This document shows positions 14,600-25,341 of a DNA stretch of 64,000 nucleotides, in pieces; within the stretch, counting starts at the first letter, position 1; each line of letters starts with the position of its first letter. This DNA comes from Pithys albifrons albifrons. Taxonomy: Eukaryota; Chordata; Aves; Passeriformes; Thamnophilidae. The position numbers were made by a program, and so were the translations under genes. The notes beneath the pieces were generated by a model that saw nothing but the letters and a program-made list of their open reading frames with translations, was not told the DNA's origin and made no database searches. The stretch is taken from NCBI RefSeq assembly GCF_047495875.1, contig NC_092462.1, positions 26,738,523-26,802,522 of the forward strand, in the 5' to 3' direction.

Positions 14600-14925
14600 A
14601 GGCAGTTAAATGCCACCCTGATGCCTGATCCCATCAGATCTCGGTAGCTGAGCAGGTTCAGCCCTGGTTAGTACTTGGATGGGAGATCTCCTGGCAATAC
14701 CGGGGGCTGCAGGTTCTAGTCCCGATGACTTCACTGTCACTGTCCAAGCTCGCTCGGCCATGGCAGATGAACCTTAGGACTTTAACGGTGGGGCCAGTTC
14801 TGCGCACGCTGTGCCTCACCTAAAAAATCCACTGCGCAGGCTGGAAGGGCACACCCACGTGGGGAGAGCCCTGCCCAAATCTGCGTTCGCAAAGCCTGGC
14901 CATGATGATGATGATGATGAAGATG
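14600..14925 (+). mobile_element. 5S rRNA-derived SINE with ATG-repeat tail
   Basis: The first ~110 bases align by eye with vertebrate 5S rRNA: 'gatctcggtagctgagcagg', then 'ctggttagtacttggatggg', then 'aataccgggggctgcaggtt'. A ~190-bp GC-rich body unrelated to 5S follows. The end is a short ATG/TGA tandem tail (14901-14925). A perfect 12-bp direct repeat, AACTCAAAAGCA, flanks it at 14588-14599 and 14926-14937. This is the target-site duplication expected of LINE-mediated insertion. The short trinucleotide tail, instead of poly-A or the CR1 ATTCTATG repeat, resembles RTE-clade LINE ends, so an RTE-type partner is likely; that is inference. Family name unknown to me. Confidence 0.9.
14645..14694 (+). 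promoter_or_regulatory. Internal Pol III type 1 promoter remnant of the 5S-SINE
   Basis: A box-A-like block lies at 14645-14660 (tagctgagcaggttca), an intermediate element inside 'ggttagtacttggatg' (14666-14681), and a box-C-like block at 14677-14694 (ggatgggagatctcctgg). These match the 5S internal control region except for a few changes, notably GACCGCC to GATCTCC in box C. Whether TFIIIA still binds cannot be told from sequence. Confidence 0.75.
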
Positions 14926-14937
14926 AACTCAAAAGCA
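14926..14937. repeat. Target-site duplication, right copy, of the 5S-SINE
   Basis: Second copy of AACTCAAAAGCA directly after the ATG/TGA tail, fixing the 3' boundary of the insertion. Confidence 0.92.
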
Positions 14938-17900
14938 TGCCTATCAGAGTAGGTAAAAGAACACAGTAGCACAACTGGGGTAGGGGGCTGGCTGCCAGTT
15001 GGTGTCTGACAGAGCCTGATGAGAAGAGCTCTAAGAAGTGTAATTATCCCCAACTAAGTTCACGTAGCAGCATACTGCAGGGAAGTCATTAATCTGTCAT
15101 TAGCGGTGCCTTTGCAATTCCTGAGGAAAGGGTGGGAAAAGACAAGGAAAAAACATGTTGGAAGCAGAGCACAGTATGAAATTCTACAAGAATTTTGCTT
15201 GTTGATGACTGGAACTTATTCCCCTCAGCCTTTTTTAAATTACATGTATTGCTTCCTTAGTCTTGGTACAACTGATGATTTAGAACACTTTGTCCCTAAA
15301 TCTCCAATTCTGTGCTCTCTTCTTCCCAGAGCAAAGAATGCTTTTATTTGCACTAATGCTATCTGCTTAGTCAAAAAACTATTTATTATTCACAGTTATC
15401 CTGGTTTATACATGTGCTTAAGCCTACCAAGGGAAACTGAAGTGGTTTATACTTTGAAGATACTCACTGTTGTTGTCAATGCCATTAACAAAATTAACTT
15501 CTGTTTTATTACATATGAAACTGAGAAAGCTTGAACACATTAACACCTTCTAAGAAGACATACTTCTTGCATCTTTTGTGTCATACACATTTATGTACAC
15601 AGTAAACATGAAATTTTGAGCATGATTTCTCATCCTTCATTCTCTCATGTGATTCATTTTAGCAACTAACAAAATTAAAAGCCATGATAATGGAATTCAT
15701 TTCTTCATGTTCACAAATCAATATAGGCTGTTTCCTAAAAAGATCTCACAATTTCAACAGTATTCACAAATTCTATTACAGCTTTAGAACGGAGAATGGC
15801 AAGCACATAGTAAAACTCTGCTTATTAAATCCATATGAAATTTAGTGCAAGCTTGTTTATTTACGTGATGCCCTCGACTAAGATTAATTTCTGATCTTAA
15901 AATGTATTGTAAATTGTTATAAGCAGCAGTGGGATTAAGGATTTAACTTTGTTATTCATACAAAGAAAGTAAGAAACAGACTTTTACAAGTCTTTTACCT
16001 AATGTTAATAAACTAATTATTAAAGTTTGACAGCAAAATCTGACATGCAATTTGTAACTCAAAAGCAGATTAGCATTTGCATATTCAAACAGAGTCATAC
16101 AATCCTTCAGTAGGATCAGAAGTTTATAAAAGAGCTTAGGGTATCAGTTTCTAGAAGGAGTATCACCCCACAGGACCATTCTCAATGGTAGGAACAGCTG
16201 ATGGCCTGGGCACAACCACTGGGCTTCTCCCAGGAAGAGTAACTTTACTGCACTATGTATCTCTAGAGGATGAACTATTTCCTCAACCTTAGGCTTATTT
16301 TGTCCTTCTTCAGAGTATTTCTTGCCTCCTTCCCCCACACTCCATGCAAAAGTCTTCAGGCATTCCTGAAAGCAAACTGCTAGAAACAAGGAATATGGAG
16401 CTTACACCTCATTTTATGGTGATCAGAACAAAAGAAGCATGTCCAACTCTAAGGGTCAGACAGGTAGAGATCACTATGCAGCATTTGTCATTAAGACATA
16501 TTATGTACCTTGCTCATAGCTCAAAAAGTCATAAAAATACATACATGACTACTTGATGTTATCAAGCACCCCCCCCACTAAATGGCCTGCTCTGAGGGTA
16601 ACATTTAACAGGTCTTGGAATGCAGATGGCTATCCAAACTACCAAAACTGAAAGAGAAACTCACCAGGAAATAAAATACATTTTCTTTGCACAACCCCTT
16701 TCTCATCCTTCCTGCTGTTAGATATTCAACTCTTTTCCAAGGTCCAGGAGTGTCCCTGCTATCACAGTGTTCTCTAGAAAGTGATAAACAAATTTCTTCC
16801 ATAGACTATTGCCTTCAAAACTGCTCAAAACCTTGGTGTATGTCCTGCTGATTGTGTTTCTCGGTCCTTTGACAAAACCCACAAAACTAAAACCTAAAAT
16901 AGTTCCCACCAGCTCTGTTGACATCACAAGCCAGTAATAGCCAGTTTAACCATGAATCAGAATTTCTGTCATCAGAAATTAAAAATACTGCAGTCACATA
17001 CCCTAAGGCTTGATGGTGAAAAAGACACACACATGCATTTGTCACCAGAATTGCTATGGTAACCCTTTATCATACACAAAGCACTGGAAAATTTCAGACT
17101 GTTACAACATCACATCCATGGACTTTTCACATAAAGGAAAAACAAGAAGCCCATGAAAACAAATATCAATCATTAGCATTTTGTCCATTTCTAATGTAGA
17201 TTTGGATGTCTGCCAAAGAGAAGGCAGAAGCATCTGTGAAGCTGCTGTATCTCAAAAGTCCCACACAGAGTGATCATGTGTGCTGACATGAGGGAGAAGG
17301 TATGTTGAGCTAGAGATAGACCAGGGAGAGGATACTGCCACAAAGATGAGAACAGTCAGCTGGCTGAGACAAAGTCACACTTAAACACCAGCCTGCCCCC
17401 ATTTATAACTCTTAGTTTCAGTTCAGTAAGATTTTTTTTAAAGGATTGTTTTGTCTTCCTTCACCATAATACTGAAAGCACTGATTTCTAGTACTTAGAT
17501 GAACTTCACTTCCAAACAAGGAAAAATGACAAGAATACCAAGCCATCTCTCTTTACCCAGACGGTACATTTCCTATGGAATTAACTTTGGACTAGAAGCT
17601 AAAACCCTGTTCTTTGACACACAGAAATACTTCCATTATTTCAAATAGAGGATGTATGGTTGTATAGATTTATTGATAAAAGAAACCTTTCTGGTGCAGC
17701 TAATCTATATATAGTTACATTTTAAAGAGAAAAAATGAGATATTCTTTGAGGTCATTCAAAAGCCAGAGTATAAGTTTCCGCAAAAATATTAAATATTTT
17801 ATTACTTGTTCTTCTACAAAGAAACACAGCTTGCATGGTATTTAAAACAGCTTTCTTTTTACCAGAAAATCAAAATCATACAAAGGAACTGTAGTTTTTT

Positions 17901-18579
17901 AAAGGTTATGCTAGAAATTTTTTAACTGTTGATTATGGTTTTTACTTTTCAGAGCTAAATAGAACAATGAGCTTTTTCTGGAAAAAAAAAAAAAGAAATT
18001 CTGTGAGTTGTAAAAAATGTTCTTATTACATAAAATAGGAAAATAGGAAGCAAAATTATCTTCTGTTGTGCATTTTTCAAAAAAATCAACACTAAAAATT
18101 CAAAGATAAAAAGATAAAAGGTGTTACTGATCTGTTATGCATTTATATTTTTACGCAGTAATTATGTGTGTCTCAGGTGAATTTGTTGTGTACTTCTGGA
18201 AAACCGTAGCAAAACAGAATAGGTGTTAGCAAAACACAGCGCAAAAAGGACTAGAATTTATCTCTGATACCAATGTGTACTTACATGGCTATGACATCAG
18301 AAACTTTGTAAGTTCTGTAGTCAGCATAACAATTACATTGTTTGAAGACAGGAAGCCTTTACTTACTAATCAAACCAATACTTTTAATTTTGAATTTCTC
18401 ATTGACACAGTTGAGAGAAATTGTGGACACTTGTAGCTAGCTGAAATCTCTGCATTATTTGAATCACAAACCAAGGAGGGGTTGACTCATTTTATCTGTA
18501 TGTGAACAGATTCTATTTTCTGTTGATACTTTAATTTTTAAAAGTCTTGAGATTTTCAGCCATAGCTTTCAATATTTAA

Positions 18580-19150
18580 AAAATGCTGTCTCATGAAGTT
18601 ATCTGGATCTGAGTTTCAGTCTAAGGGGAAAGACATCTAAATGTATAGCCTACATGTAGTTGCCTAAGACATGTAGATGTCAACATTGGCTAGAAAGCAA
18701 TTCAGCAGAATAGTTATCTGATTTGGTAGCTGCCTACAGTCAGAATCTGGAATTAAGAGGCATGAATGTGTGCAGCCACTGTCATGTGAGAGGTTCTCTA
18801 GGTATCCAAGACAGCTGCCCATGACTGACAGCTACAATAATGGTCCAGTATTGACTCCAGCCTTTGTACATAAAACAGCCAGTGGCAAGGCTAGAGATGC
18901 TGGATCATCTCACGCTGTATGCAGGCAATGTGATTGAGTCCCAGGAGTTTACAGTGAGCTGAACAGGTTTCTAGGTGCACTGAGTATTTATTTAACCTTC
19001 ACTGACTTCACGGAGTGCTTAGACACCTCGTATGTCTGTCAACATCTGCACACAAGTTTCTAGGTTTAGGCATCTTGATCTAAAGCTGAACATGATCCTT
19101 GACTGTCTGATGCCATTACCACTTCCTCACCAGTGCTGTTGCAAGTATTA
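18580..19150. repeat. Possible old unclassified interspersed repeat
   Basis: The stretch is less AT-rich than its surroundings. It contains several variants of a 'cctaagacatgtagatgt' / 'taggtttaggcatcttga' theme that recall old amniote interspersed repeats. No terminal repeats or target duplications were found, and I cannot assign a family. It may simply be intron sequence. Confidence 0.25.
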
Positions 19151-19361
19151 TACCTGGACTCAATCAGCCAGTCAAAAGGACTGACTACATACATATCCTT
19201 CTGGCACAATAAGCGCATCTTGAGCTAAAAAAGGAGGAAAATGCATTACTAAAAGTAATGGTAGGTGTTGTTCAGGATAAGGGTGATGCCCCAGAAGTGA
19301 GCATTTCCACTGGGAGAAGTTAGTGAAGTTAGGATGTCAGAATTCTCTCTTACTATAAATT

Positions 19362-19377
19362 GGGGGGGGGGGGGGGG
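19362..19377 (+). repeat. Homopolymer run of 16 G
   Basis: Sixteen uninterrupted G bases on the plus strand, C in the COL25A1 pre-mRNA. It could form a G-quadruplex as DNA, and its length is probably variable and hard to sequence. Confidence 0.95.
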
Positions 19378-20862
19378 AGGATTTTTAGAGGGATTTTCCT
19401 GTGGCTTGTATCTTACTTTTCTTACAATCATGACAAGATTTCTCTGCCTTTCTGCCCTTGGAACTGCACTGAATACTGCCCTCTCCATTACGGTTCTTGG
19501 CCTACAGCTACTCCAAGGCATTTCATGTAGAAATACAAGTTCCAAAGACTGTGCAGTTGTTTACAGGCATTAAGCAAGAGACACTCTCTAAGCAACTGAA
19601 ACCTTGGAGGTGGGGGTGGCAGCACAAGTCAGCATCAACTAGAGGGCAGGCCATGGGCTCAAGTGTAAGCCTCAGGTCCTCAACAGAGCTTGTTCAGAAC
19701 TAGAGTGCCACAGAGAATTACAATCTCTCTTCATCGACCCTCGGCAGTCCAGAGGCTGAAGATACCACTCTCTCTGTATAGTCCACACATCAAGAGCCTA
19801 CTGCAGAATGTAAGAGCTTTGGGCATTGGTCATTTCCAGTATCATATGGACTTATACAATACTATGAAATGGAGCCTGGCACTGAAGGATACTGGACATT
19901 TAGACTAAGTTGTTTGAGGCTTTGTAACACTATCTGTCTTTCAACAGAAAATGATGATTTGAAACTTAAAAATGTGAAGAAAATGCTAGTTACCCATAAC
20001 AAAAACCGTAACTTAAAAAAAGGTGTAAAGCTTTCATTTTCAGTTATGATTCTGAAATACAACAGGCTCTCACAGAAATTCTGCTTCAAGCAATTCACTA
20101 GTACTAAGTTAGTGCCACAGATCAAAGCTTACTTCCTACAAAACATTTGGAGTATACGAAATGCTGAGTTTTTCAACTGATTTTGCTGAGTTGGCCTTTG
20201 GTATTGGCTTTTTCCCCTCCTATTTCCTTGTCCCTCCACATTTTTATAGCACTCTTTGACTCAAATAATTCAGGTTTAATATTTCCTATACATAATGTTT
20301 CCTTTCTGCTGGTCTATTTCTATTGTAGAATTGAAGATCGGTCCCTAGGTTTTCATGTCTTCAATTACAGCTCACAAGACAAAGTTCTACTGTTCTTAAA
20401 TAAAGCAGAACTAATTCAAAGCAGTGTATATAATTAATCAAAATAGCTAGCAGTGCAATATTTAAAATAACTGAGGGATGCCTGGATTATAGCAACATTA
20501 TTAGCATGTGATTAATTACCAGTTGAAGTATTACATTTGCTACACATTTGCTAAGTTATTTTATCTTGCTTTAAAGCTCAGTGGCAAAGTTTCATGCCAT
20601 AGTTAGGAGATTTGCTTTATTCAGTATTACGTTGTTAACCCCACCATCTGGTCAAACAGCTGAGGGAACTCAACCATATCAGGAGAGAGAGGGACGTTTC
20701 TCTTCTGGGAAATATTTGCCTTACTGAATTATGCAAAGGTTACCAGTCTCTAACTTATTACGGGAAGATTAAAAAAAAATTCCAAATACTTTGTAGATAA
20801 CCTGAGTTTGGTGGACCCTGTATCTAGCTATTACTTATGTAGAAAAATAAGATGGCACTTAC

Positions 20863-20880
20863 TTGAGGACCAGGTTGACC
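20863..20880 (-). CDS. COL25A1: COL25A1 exon (18 nt) encoding GQPGPQ
   Basis: Minus-strand 18-nt exon encoding GQPGPQ, phase 0. The acceptor is a T-rich run ending CAG (AG at 20881-20882) and the donor is GTAAGT (20857-20862). The peptide is identical to the GQPGPQ that follows GPP in the human protein as I recall it, so this exon re-joins the conserved path after the two extra exons. Two triplets is short even for a non-fibrillar collagen. It is followed by an 18.2-kb intron holding the 5S-derived SINE and a CR1 fragment. Confidence 0.92.
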
Positions 20881-23800
20881 CTGAAAAAAATAAGAAAAAG
20901 AAAAGTTTATGGAAAGTTATGACAGGAATTAGCTCCTTAAAGTGTGGAAAATAGTTAGAGTACTCTCTAACAAGGAGATAAAAAATACAGTAACTATTGA
21001 AGTCAGATTTTGGACTCTTAAGTTTATATTACATTTGAATGTTTTAGTTCAAACCTAGGAACTTGCTTGCAACTACCTGATTCCAGAAATAAATTTCAAT
21101 AACACATATTTGAAACAGCATTTGAGAAACTTCATATTTTAAATACTAATAACAATTTAAAAATTATAGAAAGACCTAATTTAACAATTCTCAAATGAGA
21201 AAGAATCCACAGATGCTGAGCTGATTTAGAAGCAGGTATTGGGGCTTTTTTTCTCTATTATGGCTCACCTCCATTTTTCAAGCTGGTGCTAATTACTGCT
21301 TATTGAGTGAACAAAGTCTCAAAACTGGAAGAAGATGTTGAACAAACAATAGTCTTTTTGCCATTGCTGCAAACACCACAGTTCTAAGTATAACCAACCT
21401 TTAAACCAACAAGTCAGAAGTAGATGAACATTTGCCAGTCAGCCCAAGAGACAGCTGATGGATTTCCTCTCTCTTACTTGTCAACAATCCCTTTAGATCA
21501 CCCCTGGAAACTGAAGAGGCACCCTTTGCCCACTGAGGAGCTGTGTATGTATCTCTTGTTGCTGCAAACCCTTACAGAGAAGACTTCCTATCAATAAGAT
21601 ACCTAGCCTGGGATAGCCAGTGAAAGTCATCAGTTATTTTAGTCCACTTATTAAAAATTACTTGCATGAAGCAGAATTATTTTATCGAACTGTAGCTGTG
21701 ACTACAAACTACATCACCCAGAAAATCAGCTCACACTGTAAGACAAAGACAAACATTTATATATTTCTCTCTATAAAAAGAAAATTTCTCTAAACTCTTA
21801 GGGCTAGCTAAGTGTTTTATGACAAATAGCATTTCAGTTGAACTGAAACTACATTTCTTTCTGTTGACAGAAACTGAGCGTGGAGACTTTTCTTCTAAGT
21901 CTTCTAAAACCACTTCACTTTAGCTAGAAGGTATTGCTACAGAGAGCTGAAACTTTTCTTGTCTGAACATTAGGAAACACTTTTTTTACTTAGGGGATAT
22001 CTAACAACAAGCACAAAGGAGATTGTTGAGTCCCTATTCTTGTAGATATTCAAAAGCCACCTGGAGATGATCCTGGGCAAGCTGTTCTAGACAGCTCTGC
22101 TTGAGCAGAGAGGTTAGACCAGATGACTTCCAGAGGTCCCTTCCAATTTCAACCATCCTGTGATTCTGTGTGATTTTAAAAGGGATGGGGGTGAAAGCAT
22201 TTCAACTGGGAACAATTATCCACAAGAAATGCAGCTGAAGAAAATGCTTTCCTTGGTAACTAATAAGACTTTTTCTTTTAAAGTAAAAAAACACCCACAT
22301 TTAATTTCACATGAAAATTTCAAAATATTTTTTAAATATAAGAAGTATTAAAAATTACATAATGGAGGAATAATGGCAAAATACAGAATTATTGTGGCTA
22401 TCTAATCTTTACACTGAATGCAGCCTAAAGCATTCCTTGTTGTGGATGCTGCAGTTTTGTATTAGTTCCTTAGCACAATATCGCACCAGAGAGGCTAAAA
22501 AAAAAAAAAGGCATTACTGCCTGAGATGTGTCAGTTCTAATATTACGTAAAGCTTTCTGAATTGATGAGTTCTATGAAGTTACACATCACAGTGGGTTAA
22601 TGAATATGGTTTAGACTCCTCGGCACTCAAACTTTACCTCAATCTTCCCATCACAGCAGGTTTTTCCTCTATTACACACTATACCTGATCTTAAAATCCA
22701 GAACTGCTTACTGATGCAGTATTGGGCAGTTGGTACACCAAATTTGTACAAATTATCTAAACTGACACCTATGTATGCAAACTTTATATATAAAACAAGC
22801 AATACGTTTTCTCACAAGTAAATCTAAAGTTGTAATACATTTTGGCCAAATCATTAAAGGCTGTCTCCAATGCATATCTATATTAGAAAAGCCAAAATAT
22901 AAATGAAGGTCTGAAATTACCAAAATGTTGCAACAAAGAGTTGACTTAAAGTGATAGAAAGCAAATAACCAGAATATATACAGAGACAATACATATAAAC
23001 AAACACATTTGAACATTGACTTTTTTCTTCAATGTAAGACATATAGGTTGCTAAGTGTGCACATGCTAAATGTATGATATAAGAAACATACAAACATAAC
23101 ACAAACACATCCTGAATTGAATGTGAGGGTGGGAATTATGCTCCCATGAAAGTGTTTTCTACTCTCAGTCTCAATATTAACAGTTTGCCTTTCTGTTAAT
23201 GTGCATTTATAATTGCTCTTCTATCATGTTTGCAATACAGAGAGAGAAAAGCTAGAAAATGAATTTTTATAGGACAATGGCTTTTCATGCAGACAGAGAA
23301 TCCTATGAGATATTGGGGAATAGAACAGTCAGAGCACTCTTAGTTTACACATGCTGTCAATATTGCAATTATCCTGCATTTACCAGTAAATGCAGATACT
23401 GAATACAAAAGTACTCATAAAAGCACTAATTATGGAACTCATCAGTTCTTCTTGCAAAAGTACAGGTAGAAAGGCATCAAAATACTGACCTTTTTAATTG
23501 TAAAGGGTCATTGTCACACAACAACAATTCAAAGTGTGGGATGCAAAAAAAGGGCTGTTAATTTTGCCTTCTCACAGGGTCAGGAATAAAGCTCTGTGAG
23601 TTGCTTGTGTGTTCATTAAAAAACTCTGTAACATAAATTCAATCTGATATTATAATGCATTTGAGCAAGCTTAATCTCAATTTATTTGCTTGTGTTCCCA
23701 AAATGGCTCAAGGACTGCTGAAATCACTCCAGTTCACTGCTGCACAAATCACCCCCAGTTCATGTTACTTGTGGATTAAAATGTTTTGGTTGGAAGTATT

Positions 23801-25314
23801 TTTCGAAATTTTAGATAACCAGTGGGTGGAAATACTCTTAAAGAAAAGTCAGCATTACTCTGATTTTTTTTCTAATGAACATCTCTTTATTCAAATCTGT
23901 TACACACTCCAAAATTGATTCACTGATTGTAGCTAACAACTGATTACTGCTCTTTGCATGAATTTAGGGATCAGTCCCAACTCCAGTGACTGATCAGGTG
24001 CATTTTTGTGGCTGCTGCTTTGAACCTCTGGATCATTGCTCACATACTTGATTATCCATACTGAATGCTGATTTTTTTTAATCTGCATTACTACAGTGTG
24101 TACAGTTGCATAATATGTCCTGTTTTCAGTAAAATCTTCAGAACAATTTTCCCTTCTGTATTCCTATTTACGAGGTGAATACACTAGGTTGCAGGAAAGG
24201 CAGGGCTTACGTTTGGCAGCCTAATTACCATGATGGAAGGTCTTCTACTGTTGATAATTAATCCCTTCTTAGCAATTTAACCTAATATTAGCAGCTGATA
24301 CATGAATGAAACTAAAACAAAAAGGAAGCATACATGGTATAGCTGAGATTAACAGGGCTGCTAAAATAGGAGTTTAAAGAAAAACCCTATTGACTGTATG
24401 CTGCAAGTTTATAGATAAGTTACTTAATAGTAGAAAGAAATCTCAAGGAGCACAGAAAAAGTCTTAAGAAAATGAAGGTTGACACCGCAAGTTAGTAAGT
24501 TGAGCTTGCAAAGAGAATGGGACTTGTAGTAAGTAAAAGGACAGAAAAGAAAATGTGTATCCAGGGTATCAGCAGAAAGAGCTATCCTGGAAAGGGAAAA
24601 AAAAAAAAAGAGAGAAGGAGCAAAAGCAATAAATAGAAAGTGCAGAGTTTGGATTTTCACACCTTTTCCATGGTGTTAATGTTTAAAGAGCTGAGAACAT
24701 ACACTTCCAGGCTCATACATACAAACATATAGTTGCACAAATATACACAGAAGTACAAACGCATTTAAAAATGCATTATATAAAATGTTATTTTTAATTT
24801 AATTCAAGCAGCGCATACATAAAGAATATCTCAAATATCATACCAATACAGTTTATGAGATAGGAGGCTGTTCAGATCTAATCAGTCAACAGAATCGAGA
24901 CAGAGAAACTAAAACACAGAATTAAGAATTTGTGGGAAAATGAAACCAGCAAGAGTGATAGATACATGGTCATAAGTGATATCCTGCTGTTTGAAAGGCA
25001 CCACCAAACTATTCTTGTGGAGCATTCTCTGGACAGAGCACTCAAGTAGGAACATCTGTCCTCCAATCTAATTTAGATAGAAAGAGATCAGGAAACAGGA
25101 GTAGCATGGCTGACCTCCATTTCCTTGGATAGACACAGAAGAATGAGGTGGCTTTTCAGCAATCTGTTAAAAATCCATGCTACTTGGGCTGAAGTAAGTT
25201 ATTCTGAAGGAAGCCAGTATGTGACTAATAAACATTTCAGCATGAATAATTAAAAGAGCAAAGGGGGACTATGTGCAAGACCTAAATTACACTGGTTTTG
25301 AACAAATCACCTAC
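20881..25314 (-). other. COL25A1: COL25A1 intron (4.4 kb)
   Basis: Intron between the GPIGMDGKL and GQPGPQ exons. Besides a CR1 3' end near 21.96-22.17 kb I see only AT-rich DNA with short A runs. No further Gly-X-Y segment with splice borders was found. Confidence 0.8.
21958..22172 (+). mobile_element. CR1 LINE 3' fragment (plus orientation)
   Basis: It shows the usual order of a CR1 tail: 'aacattaggaaacacttttt', 'agatattcaaaagccacctg', 'ttagaccagatgacttccag', then 'ggtcccttccaatttcaacc' and a decayed 'tgattctgtgtgatt' end repeat. It is a short 5'-truncated copy, antisense to COL25A1, and clearly more diverged than the 38.6-43.0 kb copy. Confidence 0.9.
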
Positions 25315-25341
25315 CAGCTTTCCATCCATACCAATCGGACC
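25315..25341 (-). CDS. COL25A1: COL25A1 exon (27 nt) encoding GPIGMDGKL, possible cassette exon
   Basis: Minus-strand exon reading GPIGMDGKL: three Gly-X-Y triplets, phase 0 at both ends. The acceptor is TATCCCAG (AG at 25342-25343) and the donor is GTAGGT (25309-25314). It lies 25.7 kb downstream of the GLPGRNGYP exon, across the intron that holds the CR1, two LTRs and the long GGAA tract. Like its predecessor it is absent from the human sequence I remember, and it can be skipped without a frame change. Met in the X position and Leu in the Y position are tolerated but uncommon in a collagen triplet. Gene membership rests on register, splice sites and strand. Confidence 0.82.

Larger units (their letters stand above)
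2698..20862 (-). other. COL25A1: COL25A1 intron (18.2 kb)
   Basis: Intron between the GQPGPQ and GPPGPKGEK exons. It contains a CR1 3' fragment near 8.93-9.28 kb, a 5S-derived SINE at 14600-14925, a 16-base G run at 19362-19377 and a small GT-rich run near 3556-3590. The stretch about 18.6-19.1 kb may be an old unclassified repeat. The rest is AT-rich and shows nothing I can name. A 142-codon ORF at 15106-15534 (+) has no domain or low-complexity signature and is treated as chance. Confidence 0.75.

Noticed and set aside
14600..14722. A functional 5S rRNA gene
   Set aside because: The 5S-like part has several substitutions, lacks a T-run terminator after it, and is the head of a longer element with a tandem tail and TSD.
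15106..15534. 142-codon plus-strand ORF
   Set aside because: No domain, AT-rich intron composition and no splice or promoter context; plausible by chance in 64 kb.
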